From positions 1 to 29,849 of the forward strand of contig CAZTFP010000017.1 of assembly GCA_964613015.1 (NCBI GenBank): a DNA stretch of 29,849 bases. The letters are read 5' to 3'. Position numbers and translations under genes: made by a program. The DNA comes from CAJBLF01 sp964613015 (GTDB lineage: Bacteria > Patescibacteriota > Gracilibacteria > Absconditabacterales > Absconditicoccaceae). How positions within the stretch are numbered: the stretch's first letter is position 1; each line of letters starts with the position of its first letter. The notes under the pieces are model-generated. The model made no database searches. It was not told the origin of the DNA and worked only from the letters and a program-made list of their open reading frames with translations. This document shows, one piece after another, positions 1-10,363 of this stretch.

Positions 1-308
1 TCGTTCAAAGAGCCAATGAATACATAACTACCGCCGAACCTTGGATAAAATACAAGAATGAAGAAACAAAACCTGAAGCACTCGCTGATCTCCAATTTTT
101 GCTCTATATTCTCAAAAATATAGCACTTTTTTCAGCGCCTATTTTGGTCAATGGATTTAAAAAAATACAAACGATTTTGGGTAATGAAGAATTTAGTAGT
201 ATAGATTCTACAGTAAATAATGCTGATACTACGTTCAAGGTCGTCTTTGATATGGAAGACTTTCCTGTAGAGTTACATCCAGAAATAATTTACAGAAAAA
301 AGGAATAA
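1..308 (+). CDS. metG: Methionyl-tRNA synthetase, C-terminal end (partial)
   Basis: This is the 3' end of a gene entering from the left edge; the frame begins at base 3 and ends with TAA at 306-308. About 101 residues are visible. The motif ANEYITTAEPW matches the anticodon-binding helical domain of class I MetRS, where an N-x-Y...P-W pattern precedes a helix of the LLYILKNIALFSAPIL type. The tail ending in HPEIIYRKKE matches the short C-terminus of MetRS enzymes that lack the extra EMAP-like tRNA-binding domain. MetRS charges tRNA-Met in the cytoplasm. A hairpin with a T-run follows 26 bases after the stop. IleRS, ValRS and LeuRS share this fold, but the spacing and ending fit MetRS better. 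The catalytic domain lies outside the window. Confidence 0.75.
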   Translation, partial: VQRANEYITTAEPWIKYKNEETKPEALADLQFLLYILKNIALFSAPILVNGFKKIQTILGNEEFSSIDSTVNNADTTFKVVFDMEDFPVELHPEIIYRKKE

Positions 309-334
309 TAGATCAGAATATAGGAATACTTAAG

Positions 335-358
335 CTCTTGTAACAACAAGAGTTTTTT
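335..358 (+). terminator. Rho-independent terminator after metG
   Basis: A perfect 7-bp stem (CTCTTGT at 335-341 with ACAAGAG at 346-352) and a 4-base loop are followed by six T. There is no T-run on the other strand, so it acts on the plus strand, facing the convergent PHP gene. Confidence 0.8.
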
Positions 359-384
359 ATGTTTTATGTAAGGATATATATATG

Positions 385-1047
385 TTATACATATCCTCTT
401 TCTTTGAGATAATCAAAACCTTCCTGTCTGAAACTAAAGTCGTTCAGTGCATGCATATCACTATTTACATACACTCATGCTTTTATTAGAGACAATAGTT
501 TATCCAACTTTTCAAGATTAGTTTTCTTTTCATGAAGATAAAAACAATTTATTTCTATAGGGATATTATACTGATTAAGTACTTTTGCTACAGCTTCTAT
601 ATCTAAGTACTCAGATGTTCCATTTTTACATATATGCCCCATAAATGCTATTTTATCGTGGTATTTGTGAATAGCATTGATGTATGCTTGTGTGATATTT
701 TTGATATTTCATTTGTAAATATTTTCGTGACAAGAGAGAATACAAAAATCTGTTTCTATCCCCTGAATATCTCTGCAACAGTTTCCTTCTTCGTCTAAGA
801 GATCTCGTTCTGTCCCAAATGATATCTGAACGTTATTGTGTACGTTTTTCCATCTACTATATGTGATTACCATCGATCTTCTACATTTTTTCGCTAATAT
901 TACTGCCTGACTATGGTCAGTAATAATTATTTTTTTTAATCCGATCTTTCCAGCATATTCGGCTATTTCATCAATGGTGTTTAATCCGTCTGAGTAATTT
1001 AGACTATGCACATGATAATCTTCATGGATGGTGTTCAATATTTTCAT
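385..1047 (-). CDS. PHP-domain metal-dependent phosphoesterase (histidinol-phosphatase-like)
   Basis: A 220-residue protein with TGA read as Gly at two places. The PHP metal-binding pattern is visible: DYHVHS (HxH) near the N-terminus, ITDHS about 35 residues later, FGTERD, LSCHE, GHICKNG and a C-terminal NSDMH. PHP domains use a tri-metal centre to hydrolyse phosphoesters; histidinol phosphatase, polymerase proofreading and RNase AM-like (YciV) enzymes belong here. The substrate cannot be told. I chose ATG at 1047; an in-frame TTG at 1065 would add six residues. It is the last gene of a minus-strand run headed by cysS, 40 bases after the PNPOx-like gene. The second TGA lies in KAGVYVNSDMH, just before the last metal ligands, so a standard-code reading would remove the essential C-terminus. 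Confidence 0.8.
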
Positions 1048-1087
1048 ATCAATACTATTTAACAATAAATACTTGTACTAGTCATTT

Positions 1088-1450
1088 CTAAACTACCTCT
1101 TTTATATTCTCTATCTTGACCACAAGAACTCATTTAGGAGTATATCAAACATTTCAAGGTAAAGTTTTTACATAATCAAAATATTCTCCACTTTCGTAAT
1201 ACCTTACGATACCATCAATTTTCATATAAGAATAATCTTTAATATTTGTCACAATAATACAAACATTGGGATTTGTTTTGATATTATCCTGGGTTGTCTC
1301 CATTTGATTATCTGTTATGATTAGCGTATCCCCATCTACCTTATTTATCTCAACGATTATTGACCATGGAGCTATATTTGATGTTACGGTTGAAAGAACA
1401 ACCAGGGAATGCTGTCTGATGAAATCCTCTTGAAGTGCAGATAGTTGCAT
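1088..1450 (-). CDS. Pyridoxamine 5'-phosphate oxidase-like (split beta-barrel, flavin-binding) protein
   Basis: A 120-residue protein starting MQLSALQEDFIRQHSLVVLS. The pattern is typical of the PNPOx-like split beta-barrel family: an N-terminal helix, then strands LVVLSTVTS, PWSIIVEI, TLIITDNQMETTQDNIKTNP and VCIIV, the last helix-strand pair being the usual 'KTxNLxxNPxV' segment. Members bind FMN or F420 and act as oxidases, reductases or haem-binding proteins; which applies here is not visible. The C-terminus contains three TGA codons (in GNVGYTPKG) that would truncate the protein under the standard code, and the frame closes at TAG 1088-1090. It lies 26 bases downstream of the lipoprotein gene. 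Confidence 0.75.
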
Positions 1451-1476
1451 ACCGATGAATTAACAAATAAATTATA

Positions 1477-1854
1477 TTACAATTCTTTTACACGTTTTTG
1501 TACCTTTTCCATAAATTTTGGATCCAAAAAATATCCCTTACATAAAGACTCATACTCTGTCTGATTCATATTATAACTTTTTGTAAGCTTATCTACCTTT
1601 TGTGCTCGTTCCACAACTGCATTCATATCTCACTTGGTTTGAGACTCTGCTGCCTTGAGTGAATATGCCATCAATTCAATACATCTGTCATTGGATGTTG
1701 TAGCGTTTGACGTGGTAACACCAGTTGTTTCAGTTGTTACTGTCTTATCTTTTATTGTTTCTTCTCCTGTCCCTGATTTTATACTTCAACATCCTGCTAA
1801 TAACACAAGAAAAGATATACCAATACATAAACTAATAGTTTTTTTTGTATTCAT
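1477..1854 (-). CDS. Small predicted lipoprotein
   Basis: A 125-residue protein. The first 22 residues form a signal peptide with a basic start (MNTKK), a hydrophobic core and a lipobox LAGC; the Cys is followed by a TGA-encoded Gly. After the lipidation site comes a Thr/Ser/Lys-rich linker of about 35 residues, then a mostly helical charged domain with two Cys residues (DRCIELM and YESLCKGYF) that could form a disulphide outside the membrane. I do not recognise the family, and no function can be assigned. It sits 26 bases after cysS in the same direction, so co-transcription is likely, though a role linked to cysS is not implied. Confidence 0.75.
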
Positions 1855-1880
1855 AATAAAGTATTTAATAGATAAAAGAA

Positions 1881-3380
1881 TTATATTTTAGTTATCTCAT
1901 ATCAATCCTTTGTATCTTTGAGTTGAAATCACAAGGTTACAATTTTATTCCTGAGTTCGTCGGCTAATGCATAATTCTTATCCTGTTTAGCTTGTATCCT
2001 CTGATCTGCAAGTGCCGTCACTTCAGCTGGAATTTTTTCTATTTTGATGTCTTGACCGATTCGATCAAAGAGTCATATTTTTAGAAGGGTTTTTTCTAAC
2101 CAATACAATGCTACAAAAAGATCATTGGTATCTACTTTTTCTATTTTGTCCAATGAGTTTATTGATTGATTAACAATCGCAAGTACTTGTGGCATATTCA
2201 AGTCATCCATCAATGCACTCATTATATCTTCCAATGCATCACCAACATATTTAGAAGTAATGGTTTCTTTGATCTGTTCGTATGGCATATTATCAAATTC
2301 TATAATAATTTTGGTATGCGTATCAAAAAGTTTCTGCATCTTTTTGATGAGATTATTCCTAGAATTTTTTGCCGTCTGTAATAAATCCTCATTGAAATCC
2401 AAAAAATTACGATAATGTGCTGTCAAACAAAGATATCTAAAATCCAGTGGATGAAATCATTTTTCTACCAATGCATCTACGGTAACTAAACCGCCCTCTG
2501 ATTTGGATTGTTTTTTTCCTCATAAATTGAGAAACTGATTATGCATCCAATATTTGACTCGTGGATGAGTGCCTAATGCACATTCGGATTGTGCTATTTC
2601 ATTCACGTGATGAACAGAGATATGATCTACTCCTCCTGTATGAATATCAAATTGCTCTCATAGATATTTAGTCGCCATTGCACTACACTCAATATGCCAG
2701 CCAGGAAATCCTTTTCCCCATGGAGAGTCTCGCTCCATCTGTCTATGTTCGTTGATGGGAGAAAATTTTCGTAGGCCGAAATCAGTTTTATTTTTTTTGT
2801 TGTCATTTTCTATCCTTGCTCATTGTTGGAGTCAAGAGATATCAAGTCTTGCAAGATATCCATAATCTTTTATTTTACTTGTATCCATATAGATTCCATC
2901 ATTGGGAATAGTATAGGTATATCACTTTTTTTCAAGTTGTTGAATCATTATTATCTGTTCTTTGATATGCTCTGTTGCTCTACAAATAGTCTCATATTCG
3001 TCAATATTGAGTAGATGTAAATATCTTTTAAAGCTTGCAATATATTTATCGGCAAGTTCCCAAACCGTCATATTGTCTCTTTTGGCTCATTTTTCCATCT
3101 TATCTTCACCTTCATCAGCATCAGACGTCAGATGACCTACGTCTGTCATATTCATAACTGTATGGACCGGATATCCCATAATTTTCTCCAAGGTATTGTG
3201 AAGAATATCTCGACAAATATATGCTCTCATATTTCCAATATGTGGATCTCGATATACGGTAGGTCCACATGAATAGAGTCCGATAAAATCTTTTTTGGGT
3301 CATGTGTAATTTTTATCTTCCATCAAAGGTACGAAGAGTTCTTTCTTGCGAGTAAGTGTATTATATATATGTAGTTGCAT
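1881..3380 (-). CDS. cysS: Cysteinyl-tRNA synthetase
   Basis: A 499-residue protein, normal length for CysRS, which charges tRNA-Cys. Motifs in order: YSCGPTVY with zinc-ligand Cys38, HIGN at 47-50, the DFxLxK segment near 200-205, SPWGKGFPGWHIECS with zinc ligands, HHVNEIAQSE, and KQSKS at 290-294, a variant of the usual KMSKS. The C-terminal helical anticodon-binding part is intact. Many glycines are TGA, for example in the loop before KQSKS. Two CGA codons occupy conserved Trp positions: residue 204 (family DFALWK, bases 2769-2771) and residue 217 (family WxSPWG, bases 2730-2732). Other CGA codons, in VYxDPHIGN and AYICxDIL, also fit an aromatic residue. The start ATG at 3380 gives the normal N-terminus. 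It heads a four-gene minus-strand run. Confidence 0.95.
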
Positions 3381-3526
3381 AGAACATATACAAAGAATAA
3401 AATCACCTATACTCTAATAAATCTAAAAACAAATTCAATTGGAATATAATATAATCTTTATGCTATAGATTGATTTTTTGTTACTTTTCCTTATAGCATT
3501 AGCGTTTTTTTACTCCTATATGTAAT
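3381..3526. promoter_or_regulatory. Divergent intergenic region between cysS and the ligase-peptidase cluster
   Basis: An AT-rich gap of 146 bases between two divergent transcription units, so it must hold both promoters. Two overlapping TATAAT hexamers (3445-3450 and 3450-3455) point toward the plus-strand cluster, but no good -35 box is evident. A 7-bp inverted repeat, TGCTATA at 3461-3467 and TATAGCA at 3492-3498, lies between these and the start codon at 3527 and is followed by seven T (3505-3511). It could be an operator or leader hairpin. Function is inferred from position. Confidence 0.4.
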
Positions 3527-5992
3527 ATGCTGGATTTTGGAATCCTCGGGAATAATGCCAGGAATCTCCTCTATATAAAAAAATTCAATGACAAAAAAGG
3601 TATTCGTCTAGCGAATAATAAACTACAGACGAAAGATTTTCTTATAGAAAGATGAATTCCGTTTGCTAAAACGTATGGTATTATTTCAAATCGTAAGGAA
3701 CTCTATGAATTTGATTTTGCTTATTTACCCAAAAAAAACTTTGTCGTAAAGCCGAATCAATGAAGTAAGGGACAAGGAGTATATATTGTAAAATATATCG
3801 AAGAAGAACATATTGCATGAATTATTCCAGAGCATACCATTTCTAAAACCCCACCTACATATCAAAAACGATGAAAAAAAATAAAAAAGATGTTTTTCCA
3901 AAAATTTGAAGATTTGCAACATCATGGAAAATATCAGATAGGAAACGAACTTCTGACTGATCAAGAATTTAGGAGACGTTTACTCGATATTCTTGATGGA
4001 AAATATTCTATGACGCTCGGATGAGACAAAATTATTATCGAAGAAAAACTAATCGCTGGCGAATTATTTAAGGATTTTTGTGAATATGGTCTAGCTGATA
4101 TCAGAGTTATCGTATTTAACCTTGTTCCTGTAGCTACCATGATTAGGGTGCCGACGAAAGCTTCAAATGGGAAAGCTAATCTTGCTCAGTGATGACTAGG
4201 TTTTGGTATCGAAGTAGGAAGTGGTAAAATTACTTCACTCCTCTGGAAAAATAAGATTTATAAAAATAAATTTCCAAAAAAATTTATTAACCTTCACAAT
4301 AAAAAAATACCTTATCGGAATGATATTCTTTTTCTTTCTTCCAAAGTACAGTATTTCGTCAATCTTTGATATCTTGCTCTCGATTGGGTCATTACGAACG
4401 AATGACCAAAACTTCTTGAAATAAATGCAAGAGCCTGATTGGAAGTACAGAAAGTGAGTGACACAAAATTAAAGAATATTTTGGATAAAATAGAAGATCT
4501 CAAAATTATCGATCCAGAAAAATGAGTAGAGATAGCAAAAAGTCTTTTTACTCCAGAAAAATCTGATCTTCTGTGACAACACAAACTTCTCTACCTTTCA
4601 CAATATGCAAATTTCATCATCAAAGAGAAAGAAGAAGAGGAAAAAATAGATGTCATCGTGGAAGTTGATCTGAATAAATCATGAAATTATATGTCACAAA
4701 AATTATTTAATAAAATCAAAGAAAATAAAAGAGAACGATATATTGATCTCTATGAAAATGAAATAACTCTCAAAAAAGCAAAGTTTTCTAGCTTAGAAAG
4801 TTTAGCAGACAATAAAATTATCCTAGGAAACAAAACCGCTAGCAACTATCTCGTAAAATCCATACATAAAACCTTTGCTACGGTAGATACTATTGATATA
4901 AAATATATTCAACCACTTGAAATAGCAGAACTACATAATATTGATCAAAAAATAGAAAAGCTAAATAAAAGACTTAATCTTTCATCCAAACTGAGACCAG
5001 TCAATTATTTCAGTGAGCTTGATAAATTTATTACCTTATATGGTAAATATAATCCTATCTTTAAATACAAACGACCCGAAGAACAAAGACTTCTCCAGAC
5101 CAAAGAAGAGATACTCAGACTGCAAGAACAACTCAATAAACTCAAAAGTCCATTTATACAACTTTTTCTTGAGAAGCTTGAAGAATTAGAATTCAGAAGA
5201 AAACTTATCCTTGGGTATACGCAACAAAATTTCGATCAAATAGCGATATATAATAAAAAACTCTTTGGTGACTTTGATGATGAATTATTAAAAATATCCA
5301 AAGAAAAAATTTTTGCACTCAAAGAAGATAATCAAAAACTTTTGTGAGAACCACTTACCTTATCAGAGATAGAAAAAGCCGTAGAAAAATATCTTGCAGA
5401 AAAAAAAATCTATGGAGTGGATATTGTTTTCAGTTATACCAACCTTTCTAGGATATCGGTTATTATGTGAAAAAGCATCAAGATAAGCATTTCTAAACAT
5501 GGTATCTTTAGAGAGAAAGAATTACTTTCTATCCTTGCGCATGAAATCGATACACATCTCGTGAGATATCTCAATGGACTCAAATCTTGACGAAATATCT
5601 TGAAGTCTGGAACATGAAATTATCTCAAAGACGAAGAATGATTGGCTATTTACAATGCAACTAAATTTCTACCTGAGCAATATGATAAAGACAGTATTTA
5701 TAAAAAATATTTCATTACCAAAGAAGCTGAGAGATTTGATTTCAAAAAGACTGTTGAGCTGCTAAAATTTCTCTATCCAGAAAGAAGTTTAGAAGGACAT
5801 TTTAAAGCTGCATTGAAAATAAAAAAATGAATTATAGATACCTCTACCATACATATATGAACAACCATGATCAAAAATAAAATATATTTGGAATGATATA
5901 CTACTATCAAAAAATGGTCAGAAAATTGATTTTTTAATGATAAAATATATAAAGGGAAAGTAAAAATTAAAGATTTAGATTTTATACTATAA
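3527..5992 (+). CDS. Fused alpha-L-glutamate-ligase-like ATP-grasp enzyme and DUF1704 (QEGLA) metallopeptidase
   Basis: One continuous 821-residue frame when TGA is Gly. Residues 1 to about 315 match the alpha-L-glutamate ligase-related ATP-grasp family: ILGNNARN, NNKLQTK, VVKPNQGSKGQG (ATP-binding loop), LADIRVIVF, IRVPTKASNGKANL, and a metal site with Asp286, Glu298 and Asn300 in EINARAG. Residues from about 330 match DUF1704 (QEGLA motif proteins; eukaryotic MATCAP tubulin carboxypeptidases belong here), with HEIDTH at 672-677 (HExxxH) and EEGLA at 703-707. The Gly of EEGLA is TGA at 5639-5641. In proteobacteria these two families are normally separate neighbouring genes; here they are fused, so one polypeptide carries a predicted amide-bond ligase and a predicted zinc peptidase. 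ATG 3527 is the first ATG after the in-frame TAG at 3500. The next gene starts two bases after the stop. Substrate unknown. Confidence 0.88.
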
Positions 5993-5994
5993 AT

Positions 5995-6951
5995 ATGCTA
6001 AAAATTTCTATAGAAACTTGATATATTAATAAATCTTCGTGAACTGATACGTATGGGACAAGATTTTTTATGCAACAATATTTTCAAAAATACAATATCG
6101 AATTAGTAAGAGTAAGTCTAAATAAATTCATCAATAAAAAACAATATTTCACAGAATATAATATATTTGATATACACTGAAAAAACGAACTCATTAAAAA
6201 AAAGTATATACCTAATATTATATGGAGCAGACATCTAAGTGGTATTTATCATAAATATAATACATTTAAACACATACCAACTATTCCATCGCAAAAAATA
6301 ACCATCATAAGCAATGATAAATTCGAGAACTATCAATTCGTCTGAAAATATCAGCCATTTACAACTCTACTATCAAGCTTTTTTACAAATACATCTATTC
6401 AAAAATCGTTTACGAATAAAATCGTTATAAAACCAATAAGAGCACATTCAGGAAAGTGAATAATTTTAAGTACTATCCCAGAACTTTTGAAAAAAAAGAA
6501 AAAATATAATGGTTTAGAAGAGCTTTATATTGTACAACAGTTTAAAGATTTCGGTAAGTGATATCCATGAATATGTGCGGGTAATCACGATGTCAGATTT
6601 ATGTTTGCAGGTAAGAATATAATAGAATCCACACTAAGGATCCCAAAAAAATCAGATTTTAGAAGCAATATATGATTATGATGATCTCAATATTTATTAG
6701 AAAAAAAATATATACCCAAAGATTTATTGTCTCTTACAAAAAAAATATATAAAAAATTAGATATTAATGATGATAATATTTTTTCTATGGATTTTGCATA
6801 CTGCAAAAAAGATAAGCAACGATATCTTTTAGAAATTAATGCATCCCCAGGGACTTGGTATTATCAAACAGACAAAAAAAAACTTGCAACTATCTGTCGT
6901 GGATTAGTAAATTTTTTTAAAAAATATAAAACAAACACTTCTTTTATATAA
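5995..6951 (+). CDS. RimK-like ATP-grasp ligase (first of a pair)
   Basis: A 318-residue protein. The ATP-grasp core shows KIVIKPIRAHSGKG at about 142-155 (lysine and glycine-rich loop), YIVQQF as the hinge strand, DVRFMFAG as the next strand, and the metal-binding triad Asp266, Glu280 and Asn282 in LLEINASPGT. The N-terminal 130 residues look like the pre-ATP-grasp domain of RimK/glutathione-synthetase-like enzymes. Such enzymes join a carboxylate to an amine through an acylphosphate. The gene starts two bases after the fusion gene, so translational coupling is likely. It is very AT-rich even for this window. Several TGA-Gly codons are present, including the last Gly of SGKG. A substrate cannot be named. 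Confidence 0.82.
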
Positions 6952-6962
6952 AATACTTAATA

Positions 6963-7835
6963 ATGATAAAAGCTGTTAGAATTACTTGAACCAGAAAGAT
7001 CTTAGATAATGAGAAAAGATTTAAAATGTCAGCCAAAAAAACATGATGAATCACAATAGATTTTTTGTGTTATTTCGATATTTACTATGATGGACAATTT
7101 AAATATCTAAAAAATGATAAAAAAATAAATGATTATAATGTTTTTCGAATAGACTGATTAAGATGAGTAGGTATGAAAAAATGATTAATATACTATTATT
7201 GAATATTAAACAAAAAGAAAACTATGGATAGATCATATCTAATCGGTACTGACTATTATTCAAAATTTAATCAATTACTTTTCTTTAATCATTACAATTT
7301 TTCTACTCCCACAAGTATTTTTTTTGCTATAGATAATATATATATAAACAAATATATAACACTATTAGAAAATAAATTTATCTATCCATTTATTGCTAAA
7401 GATATTTATAAAGATAGGGGGGAATGAGTTCTTCTTGTAGAAAATAGACAACAACTAAAAAATATCATATTGGAGCAACAGAATAATTGTATTCTTTTCC
7501 AAGAATATATAGTAAATACATGAGAATTTAGAATTATAACCGTGTGAAACCATATAGTTGGATCATTCAAAAGATATAATCCACATAGCTATAAAAATAA
7601 CCTTAAAAAATGAACAATATTCGAAAATATAAGTATCAATAGACAGTTAAAGAATACAATAGTAGATATAATTAAAAAATATAAACTAGATTTTTCATGA
7701 ATAGATATAATTACATCATGAGATAAATACTATTTATTAGAAATAAACATAACCCCACAATTTAAAAGAATGGAAGCGGTAACATGAATAGATGTCATAC
7801 AAAAACTTATGATGCATATAAAAAAAATAAAATAA
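6963..7835 (+). CDS. RimK-like ATP-grasp ligase (second of a pair)
   Basis: A 290-residue protein eleven bases after the previous ligase. Recognisable ATP-grasp elements: a PFIAKDIYKDRGEGV loop, CILFQEYI hinge strand, TGEFRIITVGNHIVGSFKR, and a metal site with Asp248, Glu260 and Asn262 (LLEINITPQFKRME). The last segment resembles RimK and MptN/LysX enzymes, where the helix after E-x-N carries the substrate contacts. N-terminal residues 1-100 are poorly conserved and rich in Tyr, Lys and Asn. Density of TGA is high, including TGA-TGA in KKTGGITIDF. Two ligases in a row after a third one fused to a peptidase suggest stepwise addition of different residues, which is an inference. It could also be a diverged duplicate of the preceding gene. 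Confidence 0.78.
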
Positions 7836-7911
7836 CTTATTTGCTTATATATAGTAATATTAAAAAAAAATTATCTAGAAAAAATTTTAAAAATATATTA
7901 AATAGTTATAA

Positions 7912-8355
7912 ATGAAAATAATGAAAGCGAATCTTAATAATGAAGATGAAATAAACAAAATAGCAAATACTATATATCTTTCTGCACTACATTCTCATTT
8001 CTCCTATGCAAGCGATAAATATAAAAACATGATAAATAATTTATATTGAAAATATTTTATTTATAATAAAATATCTATACGTTTTCAAAAATCTACATTG
8101 TTTTTTGTAGCCAAAGAAAAAAACAAAATTATATGAATAATAAGATGAACAACTGAAAAAATTTCTGGTCTATATGTATTAAAAGATTGGCAATGAAAAT
8201 GAATCGGACAGAAATTATTAAAAAATTTCGAAACTGCAGCAAAAAAAGAATGATCTAGCATTATTAGATTAAAATCAAGCAAATACGCTTTGCCTTTCTA
8301 TCTAAAAAACTGATACATAATTGAGTATAACAATAGATTAATAAAATATATTTAA
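7912..8355 (+). CDS. GNAT-family N-acetyltransferase
   Basis: A 147-residue protein of normal GNAT length. Motif A, the acetyl-CoA pyrophosphate loop, is GLYVLKDWQGKGIGQKLL, matching Q/R-x-x-G-x-G/A, followed by a helix (NFETAAKKEG) and motif B (IIRLKSSKYALPFYLKNGY), with the usual 'FY.k.GY' ending. Two of the motif A glycines (residues 95 and 97) are TGA codons. These enzymes move an acetyl group from acetyl-CoA to an amine. Lying inside the ATP-grasp cluster, 76 bases after the second ligase and 15 before the membrane protein, it could acetylate the amine of the ligated product or of its precursor; that is inference. Confidence 0.85.
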
Positions 8356-8370
8356 CCTTTACCATCGTTC

Positions 8371-9669
8371 ATGAAAAAAACTATCGCAATTGCCTGTTTA
8401 TCTTTTGGAAGCATATTCTTATTTACTACTACATCAGCGCAATTTGCGCCTACCGCTTGTGAGTGACAAGTTCACTGTTCTGCCCCAACCACATGAATAG
8501 CATATAAAAATACTATAATGTATATAGGAGAACAAGGAGAGGAATTCGATCTTTGATTTCAACAAAATTTTGATAAACAAAAAACATTACTAGAAGAAAT
8601 ATTTATTTCAGACAATAAAAACTTTTCCGAAGATGAAATCCTTACAAAAATAAAGGATAATATTGATGCTATCCAATCAAGTACTACCCTTATCATCAAT
8701 ACCTCAAATTTTGATGTACTGCTCCAACTCTTAGCCAAAGTACATGTTTCAGATAATCTTAATTTCAAAGACAAAACTATTTATCTGATTACCAATAGTA
8801 ATAAGTTTTTTCTCAAAAGAATATTGGCTAAATATATTAAACCCATTGAAATAAATAAAATATATACTATTTCGCAAGATAAGCTGCTAAATTTTCTTTC
8901 CACGCTTTCTCTTGGAAAAATAACTAATGAAGAATCCTATATCTCTCCGTTTTCTCTTTCATTCCAAGAGACACCAAAGTATCTTGCTATCTCCTATCTT
9001 GTGGATCGTCTCATCTATCATTGATTTCCTATAGAACTTATTACTATGTTTCTTGTTCTTTCTTTGTGAACATTATTGATAAGTATCCTCAGGCAAATTG
9101 TCGGATTTTCTATCTTTGGTATCTATAGTCCGCTACTCTTTGCCGTATCTATGTCCATTCTCGGCGTACCATTTAGTCTTACCTTGCTTGCTATCTGATT
9201 GATAACAAAATTATTGATGAGCCTCTTTACTAAAAAAATATATCTGCTTCACAACGCAAAAACATCACTTCTGATTCTTCTCTATTTTTTTCTTATGTTA
9301 CTTATCCTTTGATGTAATACTATATTCTGACTCAATCTTATCGATATAACTATTTTCACCAACGGATTTATCATTTTCCCTATGATTTTTATTATCCTTG
9401 TAAGTGACAAAGTCTTTAATGAATGATTTAAACTTTTTAGTATTGGTCGGCGAGTAGCATTTGTTGAATTTCTTCTCGTCTCTTTCGCAGTATATGGACT
9501 GTTTTATCGAACATCACTAAAACATTTACTCTTGGCTTTCCCAGAATTATTAATCCTGATATTTATCCTGAATATTGCTGTCGGAAGATTTACTGGACTC
9601 CAACTTCTTGAATATCTCCGCTTTATGCCATTGATAAAAAAATCCTCAGAATCTGAGGAAGAAGAATAA
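8371..9669 (+). CDS. Membrane protein with the seven-helix domain of inactive-transglutaminase (UUP1-like) proteins
   Basis: A 432-residue protein. Residues 1-23 form a signal peptide; 24 to about 220 an external alpha/beta domain without transglutaminase Cys-His-Asp motifs; from about 222 on, about seven membrane helices. The helical part carries marks of the '7TM_transglut' family: RQIVGFSIFGIYSPLLFAVS near its start, FPMIFIILVSDKVFNEG in the middle and GRFTGLQLLEYLRF at the end, followed by a short acidic tail. In proteobacteria this domain is encoded beside alpha-glutamate-ligase-like ATP-grasp genes, and here it closes such a cluster, so the association is retained across great distance. 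Probable role: membrane partner or exporter of the ligated product (inference). Residues 360-361 are CGG CGA (9448-9453), Trp-Trp under the alternative code, which suits a membrane helix better than Arg-Arg. Confidence 0.82.
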
Positions 9670-9706
9670 AAATATGTTTACTACCAAATTTCTAGTGCAG
9701 GAAAAA

Positions 9707-10312
9707 CTATACTAAGATTTGAAATTTTTCTAGTTCCTTAAGTAATTGTGCTATTTTACCACGAGAGTATATGATAACATTCACTCAAAGCGGTATAGCA
9801 GCTGATGTAAATTCCTTTCTATCATCAATATATACAATCTCTTCTGGTTTAACACCAGATTCTTTTATCATTATTTCTATAAATTCTTTTTGTGGTTTAT
9901 TTACATGATACATATATGAATATACCTCACCATCAAAAATATGTCTAAATTTGTACTTATTATCTAAATATTCTACCCTGCTTTTGATATTACCAGAAAA
10001 GATAAGCAATGTATATTTTCATTTAAGTCATTGTACCAGAGTATATATATCATCATCTAGCTCATAACAATCGTACCATTCTTTTTTGATGAGTTGTGCA
10101 TCATATCATTGTGGGAGCTTTTTTTGCGCCCAAGACCAAAAATCACTATCAGACATACGTCATTTCCTCAATTCAATACTCTCTGGTGAATTAAGAATTC
10201 CTGACACAATAGATGGATTATATCAACATGTACGGGTAAGTTCATCAATTACGCTTGATTTGCCTTCAGAAAATAAGACACCACCAAGATCAAATGCGAT
10301 TGCTTTTATCAT
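9707..10312 (-). CDS. HAD-superfamily hydrolase-like protein
   Basis: A 201-residue protein starting MIKAIAFDLGGVLF. HAD motif I has the nucleophile Asp8, but the second Asp of DxD is replaced (DLGG), as in several HAD-IA proteins. Motif II is LLIFSGN, motif III the Lys in NKPQKEF, motif IV IVYIDDRKE. A helical cap lies between motifs I and II. Family members hydrolyse small phosphorylated compounds; the substrate is not predictable, and loss of the second Asp may lower phosphatase activity. It is the last gene of a minus-strand run, 51 bases after the MurF-like gene, and converges on the cluster ending at 9669. TGA-Gly codons occur at several sites, including PLGVNVI just after motif IV. Confidence 0.82.
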
Positions 10313-10363
10313 AATCTGTCTCTAATAATTAAATAGGTGTCGATATTATTATTATAGATTTTT

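Noticed and set aside
371..397. Inverted repeat AGGATAT/ATATCCT over the PHP stop as a terminator
   Set aside because: No T-run follows on the minus strand and the sequence is low-complexity TA.
4312..4584. Minus-strand frame under the ATP-grasp domain
   Set aside because: It is opposite conserved ligase motifs (EINARAG) and has shadow composition.
3527..5992. Short separate frames (for example 4691-5347 and 5642-5830) as individual genes or a decayed pseudogene
   Set aside because: They lie in the same frame, separated only by TGA at glycine positions, and together give complete family motifs.
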